Origin: Streptomyces althioticus
Lineage (GTDB): Bacteria; Actinomycetota; Actinomycetes; Streptomycetales; Streptomycetaceae
NCBI GenBank assembly: GCA_014649355.1
Contig: BMSW01000008.1
Span: 248,001 to 312,000 of the forward strand
DNA: 64,000 bases
Reading direction: 5' to 3'
The translations under genes were made by a program, and so were the position numbers. The notes below the pieces were generated by a model. It had not been told where the DNA came from. It worked only from the letters and a program-made list of their open reading frames with translations, and did not search any database. Positions 22,388 through 32,320 of the stretch are shown here, one piece after another (position 1 is the stretch's first letter; each line of letters starts with the position of its first letter).

Positions 22388-24204
22388 GCCGTCCCCGCGG
22401 CAAGGGCCCGCACACCAAGGGCGACAAGCAGCGCCGCAAGCGCGACCTCGCGGAGGAGGCGTTCACCGCGGGCCTGCGGATCATGAAGGCCAACCCCGCG
22501 CTGGCCGCCGTGGAGGCCGACGTGTGCCGCCGCGAGGACTGCGAACTGTCGCCCCGCGACGGTCTGGTGCGCGTCGACTCGGACGCCGTGCTGCACGTCC
22601 ACCCCGACCGCACGGCCGACCCGGAGACCTGGGCGTGGGCCCTCGCGCACGCCGTCCTGCACCTCGGCTTCGGCCACGTCCCCGCCGCCTCGGGGCCCCG
22701 CACCCAGCCGGACGCGTGCGAGCTGGCCGCCCGCTGCGTCGTCGTCGACCGCTTCCTGCTCGGCTCGCCCGTCGGGCGGCCGCCCGAGGAGCTGCCCGCC
22801 GCCTACCCCGACGGCGACGAGGAGCGCCTCGCCGCCGCCTGGCGGCGCACCGGCGTCCCCGAGCCCTACCGGCGCTGCGGCACGGCGGGCGGCGAACCCG
22901 ACCTGCACCTGACCGGCTGGGACGGCTGGTACGGGCAGCCGCCCGACCACCAGCTGGCGTTCGCCTCCGCCCTCACCCGCACCGTGGCCGCCGCGATGGA
23001 CGTCGCGGGCGGCCGCCGGGACAGCCTGGACGGCGCTCCCGCCCCGCGCCGCCCCTGGCACAAGGCGCTGAGCTGGTTCGTCTCCTCCTACCCGCTGCTC
23101 GGCGGCATCGCCTCCGGCATGACCCTGGTCGCCGACGCCGAACTGGCCCGCGCCCACGGCATCTCCGTCGCCGCCGTCAACGCCGAGGCCGGCGAGATCT
23201 ACGTCAACCCGCTGCGGGTCCTTGAGGACGAGGAGTGGCGGTTCGTGCTGGCGCACGAGATGCTGCACGCCGCCCTGCGCCACGGCGACCGCTGCGGCCC
23301 CCGCGACCCGTTCCTGTTCAACGTCGCCTGCGACTTCGTCGTCAACGGCTGGCTCGTCGAGATGGACATCGGCACGATGCCGGCGGGCCTGCTGTACGAC
23401 AAGGACCTCGCCGGGCTGTCCGCCGAGGAGGTGTACGACCGCATCGCCGGCGAGCGCCGCTCCCGCCGCCTGGCCACCCCGCGCGGCAAGGGCCTCGGCG
23501 ACGTCCTCGGCGCCCCGCTCGGCCCGCCCCGCGACTGCGTCGACCTCGACGGCTTCTACCGCCGGGGCCTCGCCCAGGGCCTGGACCTGCACGACCGCCA
23601 GGAGCGCGGGCTGCTCCCGGCCGGCCTGGTCGAGGAGATCCGCGCCCTCAGTCATCCTCCGCTGCCCTGGGACGCCCGGCTCGCCCGCTGGTTCGACGAG
23701 TTCGTGCCCTGCCCCGAGCCGCTGCGGTCGTTCGCCCGGCCCTCCCGGCGCCAGGCGTCCACCCCGGACATCCCGCGCGCGGGCCGCTGGTACCCGCCCG
23801 AGGAGGTCGCCCGCTGCACCTTCGGCGTCGTCCTCGACACCTCCGGCTCCATGAACCGGATCCTGCTCGGCAAGGCGCTCGGCGCCATCGCCTCCTACGC
23901 GGAGTCCCGCGACGTGCCGGCCGCGCGCGTGGTGTTCTGCGACGCGGCCCCGCACGACGCGGGGTACCTGCCGGTCACCGAGATCGCGGGGAGGGTGCGG
24001 GTGCGCGGCCGGGGCGGCACCGTGCTCCAGCCGGGCGTCGACCTGCTGGAGCGCGCCGACGACTTCCCGCGCGGCGCGCCGGTGCTGGTCATCACCGACG
24101 GCTGGTGCGACGTGCTGCGGGTGCGGCGCGAGCACGCCTACCTGATCCCCCAGGGCGCGACCCTGCCCTTCACCCCGAGGGGGCCCGTCTTCCGGGTGAG
24201 TTGA
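22384..24204 (+). CDS. DUF2201-type metallopeptidase-like/VWA protein, MoxR partner
   Basis: 606-aa protein. The central domain (about 200-340) is a putative zinc peptidase with His291-Glu-Met-Leu-His295 in LAHEMLHAALRHGDR. A second HxxxH, His89-Ala-Val-Leu-His93 in LAHAVLHLGFGH, lies in the N-terminal part and lacks the catalytic Glu, suggesting an inactive repeat of the same fold. The C-terminal 130 residues are a VWA-like domain with MIDAS motif Asp485-Thr-Ser-Gly-Ser and VLVITDGWCDV. Such proteins work with MoxR ATPases in metal insertion, complex remodelling or stress responses; the target is unknown. GTG start overlaps the MoxR stop. A terminator follows. Confidence 0.85.
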   Translation: MSRPRGKGPHTKGDKQRRKRDLAEEAFTAGLRIMKANPALAAVEADVCRREDCELSPRDGLVRVDSDAVLHVHPDRTADPETWAWALAHAVLHLGFGHVPAASGPRTQPDACELAARCVVVDRFLLGSPVGRPPEELPAAYPDGDEERLAAAWRRTGVPEPYRRCGTAGGEPDLHLTGWDGWYGQPPDHQLAFASALTRTVAAAMDVAGGRRDSLDGAPAPRRPWHKALSWFVSSYPLLGGIASGMTLVADAELARAHGISVAAVNAEAGEIYVNPLRVLEDEEWRFVLAHEMLHAALRHGDRCGPRDPFLFNVACDFVVNGWLVEMDIGTMPAGLLYDKDLAGLSAEEVYDRIAGERRSRRLATPRGKGLGDVLGAPLGPPRDCVDLDGFYRRGLAQGLDLHDRQERGLLPAGLVEEIRALSHPPLPWDARLARWFDEFVPCPEPLRSFARPSRRQASTPDIPRAGRWYPPEEVARCTFGVVLDTSGSMNRILLGKALGAIASYAESRDVPAARVVFCDAAPHDAGYLPVTEIAGRVRVRGRGGTVLQPGVDLLERADDFPRGAPVLVITDGWCDVLRVRREHAYLIPQGATLPFTPRGPVFRVS

Positions 24205-24228
24205 GCCGTGATGTGATCGGATGGGACA

Positions 24229-24251
24229 GGACGCCCGTACTCCGGGCGTCC
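24229..24251 (+). terminator. Terminator hairpin after the MoxR/VWA operon
   Basis: Perfect 9-bp stem GGACGCCCG/CGGGCGTCC with a 5-nt loop, 24 bases after the stop of the VWA gene. It separates that operon from the osmC-type gene. Confidence 0.65.
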
Positions 24252-24303
24252 GGACCGAGCACCGCCGGACACACGGCCGGACTTTTCTCGAAAGGATTGC
24301 GTC

Positions 24304-24732
24304 ATGGCAACCACGCGCGCCGCACACACCGTCTGGGAAGGCAGCCTCTTCAAGGGCAGCGGGGTCGTCGCCTTCGACTCCTCGGGCGCCATCCCCGAGC
24401 AGCCGGTCACCTGGGCCTCGCGCGCCGAGGACGCGAACGGGAAGACCAGCCCCGAGGAGCTGATCGCCGCCGCGCACTCCAGCTGCTTCTCGATGGCCCT
24501 GTCCAACGGCCTCGACAAGGCGGGCACCCCGCCCACCCGGCTGACCACCAACGCCGAGGTCACCTTCGTGCCGGGCCAGGGCATCACCGGCATCCACCTC
24601 ACGGTCGAGGGCACGGTCCCCGGCCTGGACGAGGCCGGTTTCGTCGCCGCCGCCGAGGACGCCAAGGTGAACTGCCCGGTCAGCCAGGCGCTCAAGGGCA
24701 CCGAGATCACCCTGACGGCGAAGCTCGCCTGA
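24304..24732 (+). CDS. OsmC/Ohr family peroxiredoxin-like protein
   Basis: 142-aa OsmC-family hydroperoxide reductase. The two redox cysteines are in AAAHSSCFSMALS and AKVNCPVSQAL, spaced as in the OsmC subgroup. WEGSLFKGSGVV at the N terminus and KTSPEELIAAAH are family motifs. Reduces organic hydroperoxides using a dithiol donor such as lipoylated proteins. ATG 24304 has GAAAGGA ten bases upstream. Single-gene unit bounded by hairpins on both sides. No OhrR-type MarR regulator is adjacent. Confidence 0.92.
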   Translation: MATTRAAHTVWEGSLFKGSGVVAFDSSGAIPEQPVTWASRAEDANGKTSPEELIAAAHSSCFSMALSNGLDKAGTPPTRLTTNAEVTFVPGQGITGIHLTVEGTVPGLDEAGFVAAAEDAKVNCPVSQALKGTEITLTAKLA

Positions 24733-24755
24733 CCCGTCCGTCCCCGCAGGTCACC

Positions 24756-24786
24756 GCAGGCCGCCCCCGCCGCCGGGGCGGCCTGC
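24756..24786 (+). terminator. Terminator hairpin after osmC-type gene
   Basis: Perfect 12-bp stem GCAGGCCGCCCC/GGGGCGGCCTGC with a 7-nt loop, 23 bases after the stop at 24732. It ends 28 bases before the next start. Confidence 0.75.
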
Positions 24787-24814
24787 ACCGCGTACGCCGA
24801 CGGAAGCCGCCGCC

Positions 24815-25561
24815 ATGACATCGCACCGCCCCGCCGTCTCTGCCCACCGTGGAGGCGCCGAGCGCGCCGCCCCGGCCACCTGGGAGGCGTACCGGGACGC
24901 GCTCGACTCCGGCGCCGAGTACGTCGAGTTCGACGTGCGGCGCACCGCGGACGGCGTCCTCGTCGTCCACCACGACGCGCGCGTGGCCGGCACCGGACCC
25001 TTGCTGTCCACGCTCACCCGCGCCGAGCTGGACGCCCGCGCCGGACACCCGGTGCCGGCCGTCGAGGACGTGATGGAGCTGATCGCGGGGAAGCTGGTCG
25101 CCCATCTGGACCTGAAGGAGACCGGTTACGAGCGGGAGCTGCTGGACCGGGCGGTCGCCCTGCTCGGGGAGGACGGGGTCGTCGCCACCACCCTGGAGGA
25201 CCGCTCCGTCGCCGCCCTCACCGCCGCCCGCCCGCGCGTGCGCACCCTGCTCTCCCTGGGCCGCGACGGCCGGGACCTGGGAAGGCGTCGCCTCGTGCGC
25301 ACCCGGATCGGCGAACTGCTGCCGCTGCGGCGCGTCCGTGCCTGCGGCGCCCACGGGGTCGCCGTGCACCAGCGGCTGGCCCGCGCCACCGTGCTGCGCG
25401 AGGCCGCCCGCGGGGGACTGTTCACGATGGTGTGGACGGTCAACGACGACACGGCGCTGCGCGCCTTCCTCGACGACCCGCGCGTGGACGTCCTGGTCAC
25501 CGACCGTCCCCGGCGCGCGGTGACGCTGCGGGACCACCCGGACGGCCGCGACGCCCGCTGA
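24815..25561 (+). CDS. Glycerophosphodiester phosphodiesterase family protein
   Basis: 248-aa GDPD-type TIM barrel. The opening AHRGGAERAAPATWEA corresponds to the His-Arg-Gly catalytic loop (with Glu in place of the usual PEN), then GAEYVEFDVRRTADGVLVVHHDA gives the Glu/Asp metal ligands and second catalytic His. AHLDLKE and the final TVNDDTALRAFLDDPRVDVLVTDRP complete the barrel. Hydrolyses glycerophosphodiesters to glycerol 3-phosphate and an alcohol. No signal peptide, so probably cytoplasmic. ATG 24815 with GGAAG upstream. Confidence 0.9.
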   Translation: MTSHRPAVSAHRGGAERAAPATWEAYRDALDSGAEYVEFDVRRTADGVLVVHHDARVAGTGPLLSTLTRAELDARAGHPVPAVEDVMELIAGKLVAHLDLKETGYERELLDRAVALLGEDGVVATTLEDRSVAALTAARPRVRTLLSLGRDGRDLGRRRLVRTRIGELLPLRRVRACGAHGVAVHQRLARATVLREAARGGLFTMVWTVNDDTALRAFLDDPRVDVLVTDRPRRAVTLRDHPDGRDAR

Positions 25562-25579
25562 CTTCCCTCCGCCCGCACA

Positions 25580-25609
25580 CTTGACAAGAGGCCGCTCAAG
25601 TTTTGTGCT
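25580..25609 (+). promoter_or_regulatory. HAIR-type HspR operator overlapping the dnaK promoter
   Basis: CTTGACA-N7-GCTCAAG (25580-25600) matches the HspR-associated inverted repeat CTTGAGT-N7-ACTCAAG with the exact 7-7-7 geometry and three mismatches. The left arm also supplies a -35 box TTGACA (25581-25586), with TGTGCT 17 bp downstream (25604-25609) as a plausible -10. A repressor on the repeat would block the promoter directly. ATG of dnaK is 51 bp downstream. Confidence 0.75.
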
Positions 25610-25659
25610 GGAAGTGTTGGAAGACCGGAGCGGAGCCCTGACGGAAAGGGGTTACAGCG

Positions 25660-27537
<1,878 letters not shown>

Positions 27538-27550
27538 GCCCGCCGGCGCC

Positions 27551-28420
27551 TCACAGGCGCTCGCGGCACTCCCGCAGCAGCTTCTCGGTGCGCCGGGCCG
27601 AGGCCGCACGGGCCGTCATGTGGTCCAGCACCTCCAGGTGCACCGAGACCTCCTTGCGGGAGTCCAGGTACAGCGCGCCGGTCAGGTACTCGGTGAACAC
27701 CATGTCCGGCAGCTCCGGCTCGGCGAACCGGAACAGGGAGAACGGCGCGTACGTCCCCGGGTGCGGCCCGTCCGCGAACTCGGCGACCTGCAGCGTGACC
27801 CGGTCCCGCTCCGCGTACTCCAGCAGCTTGTCGAGCTGGTCGCGCATCACCCGGCTGTCGCCGCTCACCGGGCGCCGCAGCACCGTCTCCTCCATCAGCA
27901 CCCACAGGTGCGGCGGATCGGGACGCTCCAGCAGCTTCTGCCGCTCCATGCGCAGCGCCACGTGCCGCTCGACCGTCTCCGGGCCCGCCGTCCCGATCGT
28001 GCCGGCCTCCAGCACGGCGCGCGCGTAGTCCTCCGTCTGGAGCAGTCCGGGGACGAAGTGCGGCTCGTAGGAGCGGATGATCCGGGCGGCGCCCTCCAGG
28101 CTGACGTACAGGCTGAACCACTCCGGCAGCACGTCGTGGTACCGCTGCCACCAGCCCGGGCGGTTGGCGTCCTCGGCGAGCGTGACGAACGTGTCCGCCT
28201 CGCCGTCGGGCACCCCGTAGGCGGTCAGCAGCATCTGGACGTACGGGATCTTCAGGGCGACCTCGGCGGTCTCCATCCGGCGGACGGTGGCCGGCGCCAC
28301 CCGCAGTATGCGGGCCGCTTCCTCCCGTGAGAGGCCCGCGGCCTCCCGCAACTCGTACAGCCGCCGTCCCAGGACCACCTGGCCCACCGTGGGTGCGGCC
28401 CGCCGCTCACTCAACGCCAC
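27551..28420 (-). CDS. XRE-family regulator with DUF5753 domain
   Basis: 289-aa transcription factor of a family greatly expanded in Streptomyces. N-terminal HTH (residues 18-75: LYELREAAGLSREEAARILRVAPATVRRME), then the DUF5753 sensor domain with the hallmark EPHFVPGLLQTEDYARAVL. Related genes are usually paired with a small DUF397 gene, as in the BldB/WhiJ-type systems, but none is adjacent here. GTG 28420 has GGGGAGG upstream. Convergent with dnaK, with only 13 bp between stops. Confidence 0.92.
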   Translation of the reverse strand: MALSERRAAPTVGQVVLGRRLYELREAAGLSREEAARILRVAPATVRRMETAEVALKIPYVQMLLTAYGVPDGEADTFVTLAEDANRPGWWQRYHDVLPEWFSLYVSLEGAARIIRSYEPHFVPGLLQTEDYARAVLEAGTIGTAGPETVERHVALRMERQKLLERPDPPHLWVLMEETVLRRPVSGDSRVMRDQLDKLLEYAERDRVTLQVAEFADGPHPGTYAPFSLFRFAEPELPDMVFTEYLTGALYLDSRKEVSVHLEVLDHMTARAASARRTEKLLRECRERL

Positions 28421-28516
28421 GCCTCCCCAACGTGCTCGGGCATGCGCTCATCCTGTCATGTCCTACCGAGACTCTCACGAGCCGCAGGTGACCGCCCTTC
28501 TCCCGCCGCCCGCCGC

Positions 28517-28533
28517 ATTACCCCGGACGTAAT
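28517..28533. promoter_or_regulatory. Short inverted repeat in a divergent promoter region
   Basis: ATTAC-N7-GTAAT in an otherwise very GC-rich 186-bp region between the DUF5753 regulator and the divergent membrane protein gene. It could be the operator of that regulator. No matching known consensus. Confidence 0.3.
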
Positions 28534-28606
28534 CGACCCGGCCGCGGACGCACGGGATCGTGGACGCACCGAGTCCCGCACCGCACCCGACGGAGGATGA
28601 CGCCCC

Positions 28607-29023
28607 ATGTCCACGACCCCGCTGACCGCGCCCGCCCGGACCGGAGCCCCGCTGCGCCGCCTGCTGGCCCTCGACGCCGTGGTGACCGGCGCCAACGCCC
28701 TCGCCTACCTCGCCCTGTCCGGGCCGCTCGGCCGGTTCCTCGGCATCGGCTCCGGGCTGCTGCTCGGACTGGGCGCGTTCCTCGCCGTGTACGCGGCCGG
28801 CGTGGGCCTGCTGGCCGCCCGGCCGCACCCGCCGACGGCCGGGGTGCGCGGTGTCGTCGAGGCCAACCTCGCCTGGACGGCGGCGAGTTTGCTCGCGCTC
28901 GCGCTGTGGCTCTCGCCCACCACCGCGGGCGCGGTGTGGGTGGTGCTCCAGGCACTCGTCGTGGGCGGCCTCGCCCTGGTGCAGCACCAGGCGCTGAAGG
29001 CGCGTCAGCCCAGCCAGGTCTGA
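28607..29023 (+). CDS. Small four-helix membrane protein
   Basis: 138-aa integral membrane protein with four predicted helices: RRLLALDAVVTGANALAYLAL, FLGIGSGLLLGLGAFLAVYAAGVGLLAA, ANLAWTAASLLALALWL and AGAVWVVLQALVVGGLALVQ. No recognised enzymatic motif; similar proteins are annotated as integral membrane proteins in actinobacteria. ATG 28607 with GGAGGATG upstream. Its 3' end overlaps the convergent regulator gene by 19 bp, and the two may be functionally linked, but that is inference. Confidence 0.75.
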   Translation: MSTTPLTAPARTGAPLRRLLALDAVVTGANALAYLALSGPLGRFLGIGSGLLLGLGAFLAVYAAGVGLLAARPHPPTAGVRGVVEANLAWTAASLLALALWLSPTTAGAVWVVLQALVVGGLALVQHQALKARQPSQV

Positions 29024-29823
29024 AGGTACGCGGCCGTCGCCGGGTCCGCCGGGAGCAGCGTCTCCACGGCCAGCTCGGCGACGGTCACGTCCATCGGGGT
29101 GTTGAACGTGGCGATGGACGACACGAACGACAGCGTCCGCCCCCGGTGCTCGACCACCATCGGCAGCGCGAAGTACGCCACCGGCTCCGCCGGTTCCTCC
29201 GCGTGTCCGGCGGTGTCCGGCACCGGGAACGCCGCCACCTCGTCGTACAGCGCCCGCAGCCGGTCCGAGCGGCGCAGGGCGATGTTCCGCCGCATCTGCT
29301 CCAGCAGGTGCCCGCGCCACTCCCGCAGGTTCCGGATCCGCGGTGCCAGCCCCCGCGGGTGCAGGGTGAGCCGCACCGCGTTCAGCGGCGGCGTCAGCAG
29401 ACTCTCCGGGACGCCCTCGAACAGCGCGAGCACCCCACGGTTGGCCGCCACCACGTCGTACGCCGCGTCCACCACCAGCGCCGGGTACGGCTCGAACCCG
29501 CCGATCAGCCGATCGATGCCGGTGCGGACGACCTCCAGCGCCGGGTCGTCCAGCGGGGTCTCCGGGTACCGCGGCGCGTAACCGGCCGCCAGGAGCAGCG
29601 CGTTGCGCTCCCGCATCGGCACGTCCAGGTGCTCGGCCAGCCGCAGCACCATCTCCTCGCTGGGCCGGGACCGGCCCGTCTCGACGAAGCTGATGTGCCG
29701 GGCGGAGGAGTCGGCGCGCAGGGCCAGCTCGAGCTGGCTGACCCGCCGCCGCTGCCGCCAGGCGCGCAGCAGCGGACCCACGCCCTCGGTGCGGGAGACG
29801 GTTTCGGAGGGGGCAGCGGTCAT
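29005..29823 (-). CDS. XRE-family regulator with MmyB-like ligand-binding domain
   Basis: 272-aa regulator. HTH at residues 18-72 (LRAWRQRRRVSQLELALRADSSARHISFVETGRSRPSEEMV). The C-terminal domain (about 95-265) contains PALVVDAAYDVVAANRGVLALF and LHPRGLAPRIRNLREWRGHL, typical of the MmyB-like domain that binds small ligands such as fatty acids. Such genes often regulate a neighbouring oxidoreductase. The start at 29823 begins MTAAPSETVSRTEG. Divergent from the pterin dehydratase gene with 126 bp between starts. Confidence 0.9.
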   Translation of the reverse strand: MTAAPSETVSRTEGVGPLLRAWRQRRRVSQLELALRADSSARHISFVETGRSRPSEEMVLRLAEHLDVPMRERNALLLAAGYAPRYPETPLDDPALEVVRTGIDRLIGGFEPYPALVVDAAYDVVAANRGVLALFEGVPESLLTPPLNAVRLTLHPRGLAPRIRNLREWRGHLLEQMRRNIALRRSDRLRALYDEVAAFPVPDTAGHAEEPAEPVAYFALPMVVEHRGRTLSFVSSIATFNTPMDVTVAELAVETLLPADPATAAYLQTWLG

Positions 29824-29949
29824 GGCAGGACGGTAGCCGAGGAGCGGCCGCGCGGGGGAGCCGGCCGCCGCCCGCCCCAAGGCACGAGGGGAGCTTCTGT
29901 GGCAGCCTGGACGCGCCACGAGAGCCGACCCGGCGAAGGAGCACCGCGC

Positions 29950-30255
29950 ATGCCCGTCGAACCGCTGTCCCGGACGGAGATCGAGTCCCGGCTCGCCGAG
30001 CTGCCGGGCTGGACGCTCGACGGCGACCGCCTCACCCGCGCCTACCGGCTGGACTCGCACATCGCGGCGGCGGCCATGGTCGTGCACGTCGCGCGGGTGC
30101 AGGACGAGCTGGACCACCACTCCGACCTCACCCTCGGCTACAACACGGTGTCCCTGTCCGTCCAGACCCACAGCGCGGGCGGCGCCGTCACCGGGAAGGA
30201 CCTCGAGCTCGCCCGCAGGGTGGAGGACCTGGCGCCCGCCCACGGGGCACACTGA
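29950..30255 (+). CDS. 4a-hydroxytetrahydrobiopterin dehydratase (PCD/DCoH)
   Basis: 101-aa pterin-4a-carbinolamine dehydratase. It dehydrates the carbinolamine formed by aromatic amino acid hydroxylases to regenerate the pterin cofactor. LAELPGWTLDGDRLTRAY, DELDHHSDLTLGYNTVSLSV and THSAGGAVTGKDLELARRV match the family, with the HH-x-D-L core; the more usual HHP is HHSD here. Start ATG 29950. No aromatic hydroxylase gene in the window. Five bases separate it from the next gene. Confidence 0.9.
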   Translation: MPVEPLSRTEIESRLAELPGWTLDGDRLTRAYRLDSHIAAAAMVVHVARVQDELDHHSDLTLGYNTVSLSVQTHSAGGAVTGKDLELARRVEDLAPAHGAH

Positions 30256-30260
30256 GGCGC

Positions 30261-31004
30261 GTGCTGGACTACGACGAGGAAGCGGAGCGCTACGACGCCC
30301 TGCGCGGCGGTGAACCCCGCGCGGCGGCCGCCGCCGAGGCCGTCATGAGCCTCGTCCCGCGCCGGGCGCGACGCCTGCTGGACGTGGCCTGCGGCACCGG
30401 CATCGTGACCCGGCTGTTCCCCGCGTCCGGCCCCGGACCGCGGGTCACCGGGGTGGACCTGTCGACGTCGATGACGCGACGCGCCGCCGCACGGCTCCCG
30501 GGAGCCGTGGTGCGCGCCGACAGCCGCCGGCTGCCCTTCCGCGACGCGAGCTTCGACGCGGTGGTCAGCGTGTGGCTGCTGCACCTGCTGACCGACCCCG
30601 CCGACGTGCGCGCCGTCGTCGCCGAGTGCGCGCGGGTGCTGCGGCCCGGCGGGGTGTACGTCACCACGGTGCACAAGGGGCTGTCGCACAACGTGGGCAG
30701 CGACATCGACGCCGTGCTCGCCGAGCGCCCGCCGAGCCCCGTGCCCGACGACCCCGCGACGGTCGCGGCCTGCGCGGCCGGGCACGGACTGGTCCCGGCG
30801 GGGGAGGCCCGCTTCCGGGGCCACGGCCAGGGCCGCAGCCCCCGCCGCACGGTGGACGACCTGCGCCGCGGCTGGTTCGTGACCCTCCCGCCCGGTCACC
30901 CTCTCGTCGACGAGTTCGCCGCCCGCCTCTCGGCCCTCCCCGACCAGGACCGCCCCCGCCCGGACCCGGTCTTCACGCTGAGGGCGTTCCGCAGGCCGGC
31001 GTAG
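30261..31004 (+). CDS. Class I SAM-dependent methyltransferase
   Basis: 247-aa methyltransferase of the Methyltransf_11 type. It starts YDEEAERYDALRGG, SAM motif I is LLDVACGTGIVTR, acidic strand-2 residue GVDLSTSM, motif II FDAVVSVWLLHLL, motif III RVLRPGGVYV. Substrate unknown. It starts with GTG 30261, five bases after the pterin dehydratase stop, so the two are co-transcribed. Convergent with the peptidase gene, only two bases between stops. Confidence 0.87.
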   Translation: MLDYDEEAERYDALRGGEPRAAAAAEAVMSLVPRRARRLLDVACGTGIVTRLFPASGPGPRVTGVDLSTSMTRRAAARLPGAVVRADSRRLPFRDASFDAVVSVWLLHLLTDPADVRAVVAECARVLRPGGVYVTTVHKGLSHNVGSDIDAVLAERPPSPVPDDPATVAACAAGHGLVPAGEARFRGHGQGRSPRRTVDDLRRGWFVTLPPGHPLVDEFAARLSALPDQDRPRPDPVFTLRAFRRPA

Positions 31005-31006
31005 GG

Positions 31007-31708
31007 TCACCCGCCGAGCGGACGACAGGGCACCGCCTCCTCCACGGCCCCCGTCCCGCCGTCCGCCCGCACCCGGTACAGGCGGGCGTCCGGCGTCCGC
31101 GTCACCGCCTCGGTGAGCCGCCCGTCCGTGAAGAGCGCCGCCGCGCCGTCCTCCACCGCCCACCCGGCGGGCAGCGCACCGCGCGCCACGGCCGCCCGGT
31201 AGGAGGACCGGCGGCCGGGCTCGCTGTCGTAGTGCGGGCACACCGAGCCGGGCAGCAGCCCCAGCCCGTCCGGGAGATGGGTCAGCGGGCCGTAGGAGTC
31301 GGTGTGCGACCCCTCGGCCCAGCAGTTGGCCCCGGCGCTGATCCCGCACAGCAGCGTCCCGCCGGCGTACGCCTCCCGCAGCAGCCGGTCGACACCGTGC
31401 ACCCGCCAAACGGCCAGCAGGTTCGCGGTGTTGCCGCCGCCGACGTACACGACGTCCTGCGCGAGCAGGAAGTCACGCAGCGCCGCGTCGTCCAACTCGC
31501 GCCTGAACAAGGGCAGTACGGACGCCTCGCAGTCCCGCGCCCGGAACGCGTCGAAGAACTTCTCGATGTACCCGGCCGCGTCCCCACTGGCCGTGGGCAC
31601 GAAGCACACCTTGGGCCGCGAGGCACGCGCATGCCCGAGCACCCAGTCGTCCAGCACCCCGTTCTCGTCCGTGGAGAACCCGCCCCCGAGCAACGCGATC
31701 CGGCTCAC
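31007..31708 (-). CDS. Peptidase E (S51 family)
   Basis: 233-aa serine peptidase of the dipeptidase E (S51) family. It has the S51 opening IALLGGGFSTDENG, VVYVGGGNTANLLAVWR and the nucleophile elbow LCGISAGANCW with Ser124; the downstream HYDSEPGRR segment is also conserved. Members cleave Asp-Xaa dipeptides. GTG 31708 overlaps the stop of the upstream kinase gene by four bases (GTGA), so the two form an operon. Cytoplasmic, no signal peptide. Confidence 0.9.
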   Translation of the reverse strand: MSRIALLGGGFSTDENGVLDDWVLGHARASRPKVCFVPTASGDAAGYIEKFFDAFRARDCEASVLPLFRRELDDAALRDFLLAQDVVYVGGGNTANLLAVWRVHGVDRLLREAYAGGTLLCGISAGANCWAEGSHTDSYGPLTHLPDGLGLLPGSVCPHYDSEPGRRSSYRAAVARGALPAGWAVEDGAAALFTDGRLTEAVTRTPDARLYRVRADGGTGAVEEAVPCRPLGG

Positions 31709-32262
31709 CGCCCGCCCACCCCCACCGCGGCGCGGAGCCGTTCGAAGGCGGTGGGGGAGGGGCGACGGGGCAGGAAGGCGGCGATGTCGCGGGCGCAGTC
31801 CGCCGGGCTCGTCGTGGTCGTGTCGCACTCGACGTCGTACACGCCGTGCGCGTGCACCCGCGCGTACTGCCGGGCGGCGAGGCCCGCCGGGCGGTCGCCC
31901 CGCTCCCGCTCGCGCCGCTCGGTCTCCTCCAGCGAGCACCGCACGCCCACCAGGACGACCTGCCGCGGGTCGAACAGCTCCAGGCAGTCGTCCAGCCGCC
32001 ACTCCTCGCTCAGCACATGGTCGACCACCACGTCGTTCCCCGCCGCGGCCATGCCCGCGACCGCGCGGTGGTACCCCCGCCAGGTGCGGTGCAGCACGTC
32101 GGGAAGCCGGTCGGCGTCGATCTCCCGGCTCGTCCGCATCCGGTGGAACGCGTCCACGGGCATGTGGAACCACGGCCCGTCCAGCACCCGCAGCAACTCC
32201 CGCGCGATGCTGTACTTGCCCGAACTGGACGTGCCGTTGAGGAAGATGATGCGTCCGTGCAT
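31705..32262 (-). CDS. Chloramphenicol phosphotransferase-like kinase
   Basis: 185-aa P-loop kinase. It starts GRIIFLNGTSSSGKYSIARELL (Walker A, Lys16); VDAFHRM and VVVDHVLSEEWRL follow, with VLVGVRCSLEETERRERERGDRP as the lid region, all as in the CPT family that phosphorylates chloramphenicol in S. venezuelae. Many homologues lie in genomes that do not make chloramphenicol and their natural substrate is unknown, so resistance should not be assumed. In an operon with peptidase E. Confidence 0.85.
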   Translation of the reverse strand: MHGRIIFLNGTSSSGKYSIARELLRVLDGPWFHMPVDAFHRMRTSREIDADRLPDVLHRTWRGYHRAVAGMAAAGNDVVVDHVLSEEWRLDDCLELFDPRQVVLVGVRCSLEETERRERERGDRPAGLAARQYARVHAHGVYDVECDTTTTSPADCARDIAAFLPRRPSPTAFERLRAAVGVGGR

Positions 32263-32320
32263 CGAGGTGGCTCCTTCGGGTCGCCGGCGGGGGCGGGACC
32301 ATCATCCCCGCCGGCGATCT

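Noticed and set aside
31705..32262. Chloramphenicol resistance gene
   Set aside because: Family resemblance only. No chloramphenicol pathway or resistance context is visible, so I call it CPT-like kinase.
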